64,000 bases of DNA from Bifidobacterium amazonense (lineage in GTDB: Bacteria > Actinomycetota > Actinomycetes > Actinomycetales > Bifidobacteriaceae). The translations under genes were made by a program, and so were the position numbers. The notes beneath the pieces were generated by a model. That model was not told where the DNA came from, did not search any database, and saw nothing but the letters and a program-made list of their open reading frames with translations. Each line of letters starts with the position of its first letter. The first letter of the stretch is position 1. Positions 17,864 to 26,871 of this stretch are shown here, piece by piece. The DNA is taken from the NCBI RefSeq assembly GCF_018555435.2, contig NZ_JAFEJT020000005.1, forward strand, positions 26,340-90,339, read 5' to 3'.

Positions 17864-19648
17864 CTACATCTGCATCGTCTTGAGCTCGTAGAACTTGCCG
17901 CGCGCGGCCATGAGCTCGTCGTACGAGCCCTGCTCGACGATGCGCCCGTGCTCAAGCACCACGATGCGATCGGCGTTGCGGATCGTGGACAGGCGGTGCG
18001 CGACCATGAACGTCGTGCAGTGGCCCATCATCCGCTCAGTGGCGTGCTGCACCTTCTTCTCCGACACCGAGTCGAGCGCGCTCGTCGCCTCGTCGAAAAT
18101 GATGATGCGCGGATGGCGGATCAGCGCGCGGGCGATCGAAATGCGCTGCTTCTGCCCGCCCGACAGCGTGCCGCCGTGCTCGCCGACCGTCGTGTCGAGC
18201 CCGTCGGGCAGCTGCGCGACCACGTCGTCCAGGCCGACCTCGTTGATGATCCGGTCCACCTCGGCCTCGTCGACGTGCTCCAGACCGTACGTGATGTTGT
18301 CGCGCAGCGTGCCGGAAAACAGGATCGTGTTCTGCGGCACGACAGCGATCTGGCTGCGGTAGGCGTCCAGGTCCATGCGCTTGAGGTCGATGCCGTCGAC
18401 GAGCACCGCGCCCGCTTCCGGCTCGGCGAAGCCGATGAGCAGCTTGATGAGCGTCGACTTGCCGGAGCCCGAGTCGCCGACGAACGCGATCGACTCGCCG
18501 GCGCGCACCTTGAGCGAGAAATCATGCAGCACGAGCGGCAGGCCCTTGTCGTAGCGGAAGTCGACGTGCCGGTATTCGACGTCGCCGCGCAGCGTGCCCG
18601 GCTCGACGCCGGCGCTTTTCGGATTGTGCTCGACGTCGTCCTCCTGCAGGATCTCGCCGATCGAGCTGACCGATTCGACTCCCTTGGTGAGCAGCGGATA
18701 GAGGTTGATCAGGTTCGACACGCCGCCGACGATCTGCGTGAAGTACGTCTGGAACAGCACCACGTCGCCCACGGAAATGCGCCCGCGATAGGCGAGATAG
18801 CCGGTGAAGCCGAGGCACAGCAGCTGGAAGATCTGGAAGATGACCCAGCTGGTCGCGCCGAACACGATGTTGATGATGTCGAGCCGGAAGCCGGCCTCGC
18901 GGATGAACTCGAGCTTGCGGCTCATCTTGCGGATCTCCACGTCCTCGAGGCCGTGCGCGCGGGTGACGGGGATCATTTCGATCATTTCGGCCACAGCGGC
19001 CTGCGTGCGCTCCATCTGCGTTCGGAAGTCGTGGTTGGATTCGCGGATCGGCTTGCGGAAGAACCAGATGGAAAACACGGCGGTCGGGATGGCGAGCGCG
19101 AAGAAGATCAGCACGATCGGACTGCTGATCGCGGTGACGGTGATCGCGATAATGATGTCGAGGATGACCAGCGGCAGGCTGCGGTAGGTCTGGTCGAGCA
19201 GCACCTCGACGTTTTCGACGTCGCGCATGATCTTCGACATGAGCCGGCCGGACTGCGTTTCGGTGTGGAACCGGATGGACAGCTGCTGCAGTTTGGCGAT
19301 GAGGCTGCCGCGCAGCCGGCGTTCGATGAGTCGGTTCACCTTGCCGAAGTGCTTGATGTACATGTACGCGGTGAAGATGTTCTGCGCGATGAAGAAGATG
19401 CCGATGATGAGATTGACGAGCATCTCGTTGACGCTGTGCGCGGCCGGGTTGGTCGCGCAGTTGATGATGTTGCGCGTGACGATCGGCGTGACCCACATCG
19501 GCGACTGCTTGGCGACGAGCGCGATGGTGGAGATGGTCAGGTCCATCGCGCTGCCTTTGAAGAAGCGCAGCAGGATGCGGATCGGATGCCCGCTGTTGCG
19601 CCGGTAGTTCTGGATGTACTCCTCGAATGTGGCCGCCTGCTGCGTCAT
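17864..19648 (-). CDS. ABC transporter, fused membrane and ATPase domains (exporter type)
   Basis: 594 residues from the ATG at 19648, preceded by GAGGGG; an in-frame ATG at 19684 would add 12 residues. Residues 1-320 are a six-helix exporter domain (ABC_membrane) and the C-terminal part is an ATPase with Walker A GDSGSGKST near 390, signature LSGGQKQRIS and Walker B IIIFDEATSALD. This is the MsbA/LmrA-like half-transporter layout, working as a dimer. It follows the GH43-type gene by 99 bases on the same strand with a TAACGA/TCGTTA palindrome between. The substrate is unknown; association with the sugar locus suggests export of a product or toxic analogue, with low certainty. Confidence 0.88.
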   Translation of the reverse strand: MTQQAATFEEYIQNYRRNSGHPIRILLRFFKGSAMDLTISTIALVAKQSPMWVTPIVTRNIINCATNPAAHSVNEMLVNLIIGIFFIAQNIFTAYMYIKHFGKVNRLIERRLRGSLIAKLQQLSIRFHTETQSGRLMSKIMRDVENVEVLLDQTYRSLPLVILDIIIAITVTAISSPIVLIFFALAIPTAVFSIWFFRKPIRESNHDFRTQMERTQAAVAEMIEMIPVTRAHGLEDVEIRKMSRKLEFIREAGFRLDIINIVFGATSWVIFQIFQLLCLGFTGYLAYRGRISVGDVVLFQTYFTQIVGGVSNLINLYPLLTKGVESVSSIGEILQEDDVEHNPKSAGVEPGTLRGDVEYRHVDFRYDKGLPLVLHDFSLKVRAGESIAFVGDSGSGKSTLIKLLIGFAEPEAGAVLVDGIDLKRMDLDAYRSQIAVVPQNTILFSGTLRDNITYGLEHVDEAEVDRIINEVGLDDVVAQLPDGLDTTVGEHGGTLSGGQKQRISIARALIRHPRIIIFDEATSALDSVSEKKVQHATERMMGHCTTFMVAHRLSTIRNADRIVVLEHGRIVEQGSYDELMAARGKFYELKTMQM

Positions 19649-19691
19649 TGCCACGCTCCCCTCAGTGCCGTCGGATTCCAACACTCAGGTT

Positions 19692-19713
19692 TAACGATAC
19701 ACAATGCTCGTTA
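19692..19713. promoter_or_regulatory. Palindromic TAACGA-N10-TCGTTA site upstream of the ABC exporter
   Basis: Perfect inverted half-sites TAACGA (19692-19697) and TCGTTA (19708-19713) with 10 bases between, 44 bases upstream of the exporter start. The half-site is the core of the TAACGATATA motif near the GH43 genes and lplB. Confidence 0.5.
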
Positions 19714-19747
19714 CAATGACGCGGCAAGATCGCTCCGACGGGGAACG

Positions 19748-20764
19748 TCAGGGCAGGTCGATGACGGGAGCGGCATTGCGGTCGCAGACGATCACGTCGC
19801 CTTCGACGCGCAGTTCGGCGGCCTGGACGACGCTGAGCTGCGCGGCGGCCGGATCGGCGGGCTCGCCGGCGAGGCACGGGGAGCCGTCGTCGTGCGCGTA
19901 CGGGTGACAGAAGTAGAAGATGATGGCGTGGCTGTCCTTCGGGTTCACCCAGATGTCGGCATGGTGGCCGAGGCCCCGGTCGCGGTCCCGGATGCCCGAT
20001 TCGGCGAGGATGTCGGGGCAGCGCGTCCAGCGGTGAAGGGCGGAATCGCCCTGCTCCCCGACCTCGCCAGCCTCGCCGATCTCCCCGACTTCCCCGGCCG
20101 CGTCGTCCTGCCGGTAGACGGCGAGGCCGTGCCAGTAGTCGGAGATCATCCAGCGTCGGCCGCCAAGATCGAACACGTTCGGACCTTCCTGGTGGCAATC
20201 GAACACCTCCTGCCCGAGCACGGTCCACTCGTTGAGGTCGCGGCTGACGGCCCGGCAGATGACGCCTCCCAGATCCTCGTCCTTGTACCACATGGAGTAG
20301 GCGCCGTCCGGCTCGCGCGCGACGCACGGGTCGATCACCCGATTGGAGGCGAGGTCGATCTCGGAGACGAACGTCCACCGCCACAGGTCGTGCGACGTGT
20401 AGTGCAGCATGCGCGAGCGGCCGCTCCAGTCGGTCGGCACGCCCACGATCATCGACACGAACATGTGGTAAACGCCGTCGATCGCGACGACTTCCGGCGC
20501 CCAGAACGTGTTTTCGCCGGGGAATCCGTCAAGATCGAGGTCGAGCGTGCCGCGGTACAGCCAGCGGGCGCCGTCGTCGCTGGAGGCGACGGCGATTTTC
20601 GTGCCGTGCACCCACGAGACGCCGACCGCGTGCGGGTTCGGCCTGCGCTGCGTATAGAACATGAACATTCGCCGTTCGCAATCGTTCCAGATCACGGTCG
20701 GGTCGGTCGGCCCTCCAGTGATCGGGTCTTCGTACAGCGGCGCGGGCATCGTCACTTGCGTCAT
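19748..20764 (-). CDS. GH43-type glycoside hydrolase (five-bladed beta-propeller)
   Basis: 338 residues from the ATG at 20764 (GAAAGG 8 bases before); 26 more codons upstream look non-conserved. Propeller hallmarks are an early Asp (PTDPTVIW, D21), the WAPE block (NTFWAPEVV) with a candidate catalytic Glu or modulating residue, and RVIDPCV. It is most like GH43/GH32-type enzymes that cut arabinose or xylose side chains, but the subfamily and linkage cannot be assigned. No signal peptide, so it acts on imported sugars. Near residues 206-221 a low-complexity run of GE-G units (GEVGEIGEAGEVGEQG) interrupts the propeller and is encoded by a short DNA repeat. Upstream is TAACGATATA. Confidence 0.7.
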   Translation of the reverse strand: MTQVTMPAPLYEDPITGGPTDPTVIWNDCERRMFMFYTQRRPNPHAVGVSWVHGTKIAVASSDDGARWLYRGTLDLDLDGFPGENTFWAPEVVAIDGVYHMFVSMIVGVPTDWSGRSRMLHYTSHDLWRWTFVSEIDLASNRVIDPCVAREPDGAYSMWYKDEDLGGVICRAVSRDLNEWTVLGQEVFDCHQEGPNVFDLGGRRWMISDYWHGLAVYRQDDAAGEVGEIGEAGEVGEQGDSALHRWTRCPDILAESGIRDRDRGLGHHADIWVNPKDSHAIIFYFCHPYAHDDGSPCLAGEPADPAAAQLSVVQAAELRVEGDVIVCDRNAAPVIDLP

Positions 20765-20867
20765 GGCACAGCCTTTCAGCGCTTGGCCCGTCGCGGCCGC
20801 GACCACCGGCGGCTGCGCCGGCCCGGTCCGCGGTACGATCACGTCAGGCCTTGCAATCAGTTATATA

Positions 20868-20877
20868 TATATCGTTA
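20868..20877 (-). promoter_or_regulatory. TAACGATATA motif upstream of the GH43-type gene
   Basis: On the minus strand CTGTAACGATATATATATAA lies about 105 bases before the start codon; the TATATA may be the -10 box. The same 10-mer occurs at 14362-14371 and 28063-28072. Confidence 0.5.
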
Positions 20878-20988
20878 CAGCAACTGTTATACCAAACAAC
20901 ACCCCATAGTTCAATCGTGTCAATGCCGTCGGCCGACAGCCGGTTCTTTACCCTGTCTACCGCCCACGCCGTCACTCGCGCGGTTTCT

Positions 20989-21129
20989 CGCTTACGTGTA
21001 GCGGATTTGGCCTCCCTCTCATTGCCATCTGGCTTACGTGTAGCGGTCGAATCCACATATGACAGGTATCGATGGCGGAATTCCGTCACCCGTACTCCGC
21101 CTCTCCAAAACCATCCGCTACATGTAAGC
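20989..21129. repeat. CGCTTACGTGTAGCGG repeat cluster, locus 1
   Basis: Two direct copies (20989-21004, perfect; 21032-21046, GCTTACGTGTAGCGG) and one inverted copy (21115-21129, CCGCTACATGTAAGC, one change). They lie in the uxaB upstream region. The inverted arrangement can form a large stem-loop. A second cluster with the same unit is at 45717-45898. Confidence 0.85.
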
Positions 21130-21170
21130 CACTTAGACCTTTGCGGCATGCGGCGTCACACGCTCACTGT

Positions 21171-21186
21171 GCAAACCGCGGCAACA
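21171..21186 (+). promoter_or_regulatory. Candidate galacturonate operator upstream of uxaB
   Basis: GCAAACCGCGGCAACA, 39 bases before the uxaB start. One base differs from the site upstream of the GH28 gene and it shares the flanking GCAAAC and GGCAACA with the site upstream of uxaC, always in the same orientation as the gene. Confidence 0.65.
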
Positions 21187-21225
21187 AATGAACCGCCCCG
21201 CGCGAGGCGTCCCTACGCTGGCGGC

Positions 21226-22797
21226 ATGAGCGAACACAGCAATGCAGCAATATCAGCATCCGAACATACCGACGACAAACCGGTCGCCGGCAACACGACC
21301 GGAGCCGCTCCGGCGGCGCCGCCCACGCTCAACGCGCCATACGCGATCGCGCATGGCCTGACCACGCGCGAAGCCGCCGCCCGGCCGATCCGCATCATCC
21401 AGTTCGGCGAAGGCAACTTCCTGCGCGGATTCGTCGACTGGATGGTCCAGCTGCTCAACGACCGCGAACCCTCGTTCGACGGCAACGTCGCCATCGTGCA
21501 GCCGCTGGCCGGCGGCCGCGTCACCGCGCTCGAAGCGCAGGACCGGCTGTACACCGTGCTGCTCGACGGCATGCTGGGCGGGCGCGACGTGCAGAGCCGC
21601 ACCGTCGTCGACTCGATCGGCGCGACCGTGAATCCGTATGAGGATTGGGAGCGGTTCCTTGCGCTCGCCGACGATCCGGCCGCTTCGGTGATCGTCTCGA
21701 ACACCACCGAGGCGGGCATCGCGCTCGACGACCGCGACGCGCCCGGCATGACCCCGCCGGCGAGTTTCCCGGCCAAGCTCACTCTGCTGCTCGAACGCCG
21801 ATGGAAGCGTGGCCTGCCTGGGTTCCTGCTGCTGCCGTGCGAGCTGATCGAGGCGAACGGAGACGCGCTGCGGGATGCGGTCGTCAAGTGCGCGCGGCGG
21901 TTCGCACTGCCGGACGGGTTCATTGCCTGGGTGGAGCGCGACAACGTGTTCGCGTCCACGCTCGTCGACCGCATCACGCCCGGGTTCCCGCGCGACGACG
22001 CCGAGGCGATTTGGAAGAAGCTCGGCTACCGCGACGACAACATGGTCAAGGCCGAACCGTTCGCCTCGTGGGTGATCGCCGGCGACGAGCGCGTGCTCCG
22101 CACGGTGCGCGAACGATTCCCGGTGGATCGGCTCGGAACCGAGGCCGGCGCGGTGCTCGTGCCGGACGTGCGTCCGTACCGCGAGCGCAAGGTGCGTCTG
22201 CTCAACGCGCCGCACACCACGATGGCGCTGGTCGCGCGGCTGGCCGGTTTTGCGACCGTGGGCGACGTGGTGGCCGATCCGCGCATGCGTTCGTTCATCG
22301 AACGGGAAATGAGCGAGGAGATCATTCCCGTGCTGTCGTTGCCGGCCGACGAGTTGCGCACGTTTGCCGGCCAGGTAATCGAACGGTTCGCGAACCCGCA
22401 CATGCGGCACGAGTTGGATTCGATCGCGTTGAATTCGGCGGCGAAGTACGCGGCGCGCGTGCTGCCGATCGTATTGGAGAACGTGCGGCTTGGCCGCGGT
22501 CTGCCGCGGCGCGCGGTGCTGGCACTCGCCGGTCTGCTGGCGGTCTACGGCGGTTTCGCGCCGGTCGATGTGGCGATCGCCGACGTGCCGGAAACGCTGG
22601 AGCGGTTCCGCTCGGCTGCGGCTGCGGCGGGAGACACGCACGGCGATGTTCGCGCGTATGTCGGGACGGTGCTTGCCGACCGCGCCCTGTGGCCGGAGGA
22701 TCTGACCACGATCGACGGCTTGGCGGATCTGGTGGCCGACGACGTCGCGGCGATTGCGAACGGGCGTATGCAGCGGCTGATCGATCAGCTGGCGTAG
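21226..22797 (+). CDS. uxaB: Tagaturonate reductase (altronate oxidoreductase)
   Basis: 523 residues from the ATG at 21226; the upstream open frame is non-conserved and full of repeats. The first 40 residues are an unusual Ala/Thr-rich tail. The mannitol-dehydrogenase-family Rossmann start is IIQFGEGNFLRGFVDWMVQL near residues 57-76, and the catalytic region has KVRLLNAPHTTMALVA. It reduces D-tagaturonate to D-altronate with NADH, the second step of galacturonate catabolism. UxaB rather than fructuronate reductase is supported by the altronate dehydratase gene that follows. No strong Shine-Dalgarno is present; regulation is probably through the motif at 21171. Confidence 0.88.
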   Translation: MSEHSNAAISASEHTDDKPVAGNTTGAAPAAPPTLNAPYAIAHGLTTREAAARPIRIIQFGEGNFLRGFVDWMVQLLNDREPSFDGNVAIVQPLAGGRVTALEAQDRLYTVLLDGMLGGRDVQSRTVVDSIGATVNPYEDWERFLALADDPAASVIVSNTTEAGIALDDRDAPGMTPPASFPAKLTLLLERRWKRGLPGFLLLPCELIEANGDALRDAVVKCARRFALPDGFIAWVERDNVFASTLVDRITPGFPRDDAEAIWKKLGYRDDNMVKAEPFASWVIAGDERVLRTVRERFPVDRLGTEAGAVLVPDVRPYRERKVRLLNAPHTTMALVARLAGFATVGDVVADPRMRSFIEREMSEEIIPVLSLPADELRTFAGQVIERFANPHMRHELDSIALNSAAKYAARVLPIVLENVRLGRGLPRRAVLALAGLLAVYGGFAPVDVAIADVPETLERFRSAAAAAGDTHGDVRAYVGTVLADRALWPEDLTTIDGLADLVADDVAAIANGRMQRLIDQLA

Positions 22798-22940
22798 CGG
22801 CGGAAGATCGTCGCTCTGCACGTTGAAGCTGGAGCACCGGCTTTCGCGTCACCCCTCAGTCGGCTTCGCCGGCAACTCCTCTGGCAAGGGGAATCAAGAA
22901 CAAGGACGACAAGACTCATCACAAGGAGCAACGAAGCAAC
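22798..22940. other. uxaB-uxaA spacer with a CCCTCAGTCGGC palindrome
   Basis: 143 bases. CCCTCAGTCGGCTTCGCCGG at about 22853-22872 contains the palindromic CGGCTTCGCCG and is followed by CTCCTCTGGCAAGGGG. It is related to the palindromic repeats at 10630-10680. AAGGAG for uxaA is at 22923. Confidence 0.55.
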
Positions 22941-24494
22941 ATGGACGTCATTCGTTTGGACGAACACGACACGGTGGTCGTGGCGACACGCGACATCGCC
23001 GCCGGCGAGCGCATGCGCATATCAGGGGCCGACGTGCCGGTCACGCTGCGCGAGCGAGTCGCGCGCGGACACAAGGTCTCGATCCGGCGCATGGAAATCG
23101 GCGATCCGATCATCAAATACGGCTATCCGATCGGTCATGCGAGCGTGGAGATCGAACCGGGCGACTGGGTGCACACGCACAACTGCCGATCGAATCTCGG
23201 CCCGGATCTGACGTACGAGTATCGGCCCGACGCGGGCCGCGTGCATCCCGGCGCGCCATCCGGCCGCACGTTTCTCGGCTATCGGCGCGCGACCGGCAAG
23301 GTCGGCGTGCGCAACGACCTGTACATCGTGCCGGCGGTCGGCTGCGTCAATTCGCTGTGCGACAACATCGCGCGCGCGTTCGAACGCACGCATCCGGGCA
23401 ACGGGTCGTTCGACTCGGTGATCATCGCGCATCATCCGTACGGCTGCTCGCAGCTGGGCGGCGACCACGCGATGACCAAGCGCATCCTGCAGGACATCGC
23501 CATGCATCCGAACGCGGGCGGCGTGCTCGTGGTCGGTTTGGGCTGCGAAAACAATCAGATTCCGCAGTTCCGCGCGGAAATGACGTGCTGCGGCGAGGAG
23601 TCGGACGATCCGACGGCGTCGGTCGACGACCTGCGCGACGGGCTCGTGTACGATCCGGCGCGCGTGAAGTTCATGATCTGCCAACTGGAGGACGACGAAT
23701 ACGCGACCGCCGCCCGCCTGCTGGAGGAGCTGAACGACGCCGCGGCCGGCGACCGGCGCGAGCCGATCGGATTGGGCGAGCTGACGGTGGGCGTCAAATG
23801 CGGCGGTTCGGACGGGCTGTCCGGCGTGACCGCGAACCCGCTGGTGGGCCGGTTCGCCGAGTTTCTGGTGCGCGAGGGCGGGCGCGTGGTGCTTACCGAG
23901 GTGCCGGAGATGTTCGGCGCGGAGCAGGTGCTCATGAATCAGGCGAAGGACGAGGCGACGTTCCGTGAGATCGTGAAGCTCATCAAGGATTTCAAGGACT
24001 ATTTCCGCCGCTACGGTCAGCCGATCGGCGAGAATCCGTCGCCGGGCAACAAGGCGGGCGGCATCACCACGCTGGAGGACAAGTCGCTCGGCTGCATCCG
24101 CAAGGGCGGCCGCTGCGAGGTGACCGACGTGATCGCCTACGGGCATCAGGCGACGCGTCCGGGGCTCACGCTGCTGCAGTCGCCGGGCAATGATCTGGTG
24201 TCAGCATCGGCGCTCGCCTCGGCCGGCTGCCAGATCGTCCTGTTCACCACGGGCCGCGGCAATCCGTACGGCACATACGTGCCCACGTTCAAGATCGCCA
24301 CGAACACGCCGCTGGCCGACAAGCACGCGCGCTGGATCGACTTCAACGCGGGCCGTCTGCTGAACGAGCCGATGGACGACGTGCTGCCCAGGTTCATCGA
24401 CGCGGTGCTGGCCGCGGTCAACGGGGCGCCCACGCGCAACGAGCGCTACGGCATGCACGAGATCGCCATCTTCAAGGACGGCATCACCGAATAG
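22941..24494 (+). CDS. uxaA: Altronate dehydratase
   Basis: 517 residues. The N-terminal SAF domain covers about residues 10-90 (DTVVVATRDIAAGERM). It is followed by the large D-galactarate/altronate dehydratase domain with Cys-containing blocks PYGCSQLGGDHAMTKRIL near 165 and VGLGCENNQIP near 195, residues expected to bind the metal or iron-sulfur centre. It removes water from D-altronate to give 2-keto-3-deoxygluconate. AAGGAG precedes the ATG by 13 bases. It follows uxaB by 143 bases and is convergent with uxaC across a tandem repeat array. Confidence 0.93.
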   Translation: MDVIRLDEHDTVVVATRDIAAGERMRISGADVPVTLRERVARGHKVSIRRMEIGDPIIKYGYPIGHASVEIEPGDWVHTHNCRSNLGPDLTYEYRPDAGRVHPGAPSGRTFLGYRRATGKVGVRNDLYIVPAVGCVNSLCDNIARAFERTHPGNGSFDSVIIAHHPYGCSQLGGDHAMTKRILQDIAMHPNAGGVLVVGLGCENNQIPQFRAEMTCCGEESDDPTASVDDLRDGLVYDPARVKFMICQLEDDEYATAARLLEELNDAAAGDRREPIGLGELTVGVKCGGSDGLSGVTANPLVGRFAEFLVREGGRVVLTEVPEMFGAEQVLMNQAKDEATFREIVKLIKDFKDYFRRYGQPIGENPSPGNKAGGITTLEDKSLGCIRKGGRCEVTDVIAYGHQATRPGLTLLQSPGNDLVSASALASAGCQIVLFTTGRGNPYGTYVPTFKIATNTPLADKHARWIDFNAGRLLNEPMDDVLPRFIDAVLAAVNGAPTRNERYGMHEIAIFKDGITE

Positions 24495-24580
24495 GTGCCG
24501 AACAGGCATCGGCTGCCAGCCGGGCGGACGGATAATCGGATAGGCGGATAACCACAGGCGGATAACCACAGCCTCCCGTG

Positions 24581-25176
24581 GCAAAACCAACGGACCTCCA
24601 CCGCATTACCCCGCTGAAACCCCTCTCCGCGAAGCAAATTCAACAGACCTTCAACGCGTTGCACCGCCAAAGAAGCCCAACGCGGCAAAACCAACAGACC
24701 TCCACCGCATTGCCCCGCTGAAACCCCTCCTCGCGAGGCAAAACCAACAGACCTTCACCGTATTGCCCCGCCAAGGAAGCCCAGCGAAGCAAAACCGACA
24801 GACCTTCACCTCATTACCCCGCAGAAACCCCTCCCCGCAAAGCAAATTCAACAGACCTTCAACGCTTCGCCCCGCAGAAGCCCCTCCTCGCGAAGCAAAA
24901 CCGGCAGACCTTCACCGCATTGTCCCGCCAAAGAAGCCCAGCGAAGCAAAACCGACAGACCATCTCCTCATTACCCCGCAGAAACCCCTCTCCGCGAAGC
25001 AAATTCAACAGACCTTCACAGCATTGCACCGCCAAAGAAGCCCAGCGCAGCAAAACCGACAGACCGTCACCTCATTACCCCGCCAAGGAAGCCCAGCGCG
25101 GCAAAACCAACAGACCTTCTCTGTTTTACCACGCCAAGCATCCTCTCAGCGTGGCAAAACAGAGAAGGTCTAACAT
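24581..25176. repeat. Alternating 51/53-bp tandem hairpin array between uxaA and uxaC
   Basis: Unit starts (GCAAAAC or GCAAATT) fall at 24581, 24634, 24685, 24738, 24789, 24842, 24895, 24946, 24999, 25050, 25101 and 25154. The spacings are mostly alternating 53 and 51 bases. The units share (C/T)AACAGACCTTCACC and TT(A/G)CCCCGC, then end in one of two forms, GAAACCCCTCTCCGCGAA or CAAAGAAGCCCAGCG. Each can fold as a stem of ACCCCGC against GCG.GGCAA-type sequence. Open frames across it are by-products of the repeat. The rest of the 24495-25275 gap holds nothing else I can identify. Confidence 0.9.
25112..25171. terminator. Long hairpin closing the tandem array
   Basis: 23-base arms, from AGACCTTCTCTGTTTTACCA at 25112 and its complement ending at 25171, pair with one mismatch around a 14-base loop. 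It is the last unit of the array, extended so that the outer parts also pair, and lies between convergent uxaA and uxaC. No clear T-run. Confidence 0.65.
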
Positions 25177-25275
25177 AATTGCCCCGCAGAGACATGCAGA
25201 GGCACATCGCAGAGGCATTACGGGGACATGCCCTGCAAAGATCAGAAGATCAAAAAACCGCCTCAGCGAAAAGAT

Positions 25276-26685
25276 TCACGCAAACAGCGCCTTGGCGTTG
25301 TTGAAGGAGATGTCGCGCACGAGCCCGCCGAGCCACGCCTCGTCAGACGGAATCTCGCCGCGTTCGGCCCATTCGCCGAGCAGCTCGCATAGGATGCGGC
25401 GGAAGAACTCGTGGCGGGGGAAGCTCAGGAAGCTGCGCGAGTCGGTGGTCATGCCCACGGCGTTGCCGAGCAGCGATTCCTCGGCCATGACTTCGAGCTG
25501 GCGGCGGATGCCGGCCCTCGTGTCGTTGAACCACCAGGCGTTGCCGAGCGCGAGGCGTTGGCGCACGCCGCCGCCCTGATAGCAGCCCATGACCGCGGCG
25601 ATGGGCAGATAGTCGTTCGGGTTGAGCGAGTAGATGAGCAGCTTCGGCACTCCCCCGCGCCGCGACGCCGCGTCGAGCAGGCGGGCGAGCGGTTCGGCGA
25701 CCGGGCGGTCGTTCAGCGCGTCGAAGCCGGTGTCGGGGCCGTGCCCGGCGAATCCGCGGGTGCTGACGTTGCGCATCGCGTGCAGGTGCAGCTGCATGGT
25801 CCAGCCATGGTCGGCGAACACCGACATGAGACCGACCAGCAGCGCGGTGCGGAACTGCGAGGCTTCCAGCGCGTCAAGCCCGCGGCCGGCGCGCGCCTTG
25901 TCGAGGATGCGGTCGAGTTCGGCGGGGGTCGCCTCGTCGTAGGTGACCAGATCGGCGGCCTGATCGGACAGGCGTGCCCCGTGCTCGTGGAAGAAGTCGA
26001 CGCGTTCGGCGAGCAGTGCCATCAGCGAATCAAAGCCGGTCACGCGGTCGCCGCACGCGGTTTCGAGCCGTTCCACCCATTCGCCGAATCCGGGCTTGTC
26101 GGGGTTGAGCGCCTTGTCGGGGCGCATGGCGGGCAGCATGCGGAACGTGTCGCCGCCGTCGGCCGCGAACCGTTCGTGCCATGCGAGGTCGTCGGCCGGA
26201 TCGTCGGTGGTGCAGATCGTGTCCACGTGCATGCGCCGCAGCAGGGCGCGCCGCGTGAAGTCCGGCCCGGCGAGCATGGCGTTGGTTCGTTCGTAGATGT
26301 CGCGCGCGGTGCGCGTGTTGAGCGTGTCCGTGATGCCGAAGTAGCGGCGCAGTTCCATGTGCGTCCACAGGAACACGGGGCTGCCGACGGCGCGTTCCAT
26401 GGTGGCCGCGTAGGCCTGGAACTTGTCCCACGGGTCGCCGGATCCGGTGATGAGCTCTTCGGGCACGCCGTTGGCTCGCATGAGCCGCCACTTGTAGTGG
26501 TCGCCGTAGTTGGAGCCGTCGGTGAGCCAGGCCTCGACGATGTCGTCGAAATGCGGGTCGAGATAGATTTCCTCGGGGTGCAGGTGGCAGTGGTAGTCCA
26601 CGATCGGCATGGCGGCCGCGTAGTCATGGTAGAGGGTTTTCGCCGTATTCGTGGTGAGCAGGAAATAGTCGCTGAGAAAGTCCAT
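25276..26685 (-). CDS. uxaC: Uronate isomerase
   Basis: 469 residues from the ATG at 26685 (AAAGGACGG before it), matching the usual 470. The amidohydrolase metal site is H32-C-H34 in YHCHLHPEEI; the C-terminal block TTDSRSFLSFPRHEFFRRIL is a family hallmark. It interconverts D-galacturonate and D-tagaturonate (and D-glucuronate and D-fructuronate), the first step before UxaB. It lies 186 bases downstream of the LacI regulator gene on the same strand, with a candidate operator between, so it can be read from its own promoter. Confidence 0.95.
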   Translation of the reverse strand: MDFLSDYFLLTTNTAKTLYHDYAAAMPIVDYHCHLHPEEIYLDPHFDDIVEAWLTDGSNYGDHYKWRLMRANGVPEELITGSGDPWDKFQAYAATMERAVGSPVFLWTHMELRRYFGITDTLNTRTARDIYERTNAMLAGPDFTRRALLRRMHVDTICTTDDPADDLAWHERFAADGGDTFRMLPAMRPDKALNPDKPGFGEWVERLETACGDRVTGFDSLMALLAERVDFFHEHGARLSDQAADLVTYDEATPAELDRILDKARAGRGLDALEASQFRTALLVGLMSVFADHGWTMQLHLHAMRNVSTRGFAGHGPDTGFDALNDRPVAEPLARLLDAASRRGGVPKLLIYSLNPNDYLPIAAVMGCYQGGGVRQRLALGNAWWFNDTRAGIRRQLEVMAEESLLGNAVGMTTDSRSFLSFPRHEFFRRILCELLGEWAERGEIPSDEAWLGGLVRDISFNNAKALFA

Positions 26686-26800
26686 GGTCCGTCCTTTGCA
26701 CGTGCGGTGTCGTCCGGGCGGGCGCCCGGCCGGTCGGCCGGGACCATCGCCGGCCGATGATGACGTCATCGTAGAAACGTCGCGCACGCGTAGGGTCTTT

Positions 26801-26816
26801 TGTTGCCAGCGTTTGC
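26801..26816 (-). promoter_or_regulatory. Candidate galacturonate operator upstream of uxaC
   Basis: On the minus strand GCAAACGCTGGCAACA, 115 bases before the uxaC start and just after the regulator gene. Same orientation and same blocks as the sites at 21171 and 29178. Confidence 0.65.
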
Positions 26817-26871
26817 GAACGGTCGTATGATGCCGCGCATCGTCGCGCGACAGCCGCCATGCGCGCGAACG

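Noticed and set aside
17807..21001. 1064-codon plus-strand open frame
   Set aside because: Mirror of the ABC exporter and GH43-type genes on the minus strand; typical high-GC shadow.
20851..21225. N-terminal extension of UxaB
   Set aside because: This part contains the CGCTTACGTGTAGCGG repeats and the candidate operator, and has no similarity to the enzyme family.
24581..25176. Possible CRISPR array
   Set aside because: The units are contiguous and imperfect, with no constant repeat separated by unique spacers, and no cas genes are in the window.
24763..25579. Open frames with Pro/Lys/Gln repeats over the tandem array
   Set aside because: Created by the 51/53-bp repeat in several frames at once; no ribosome site and no conserved protein pattern.
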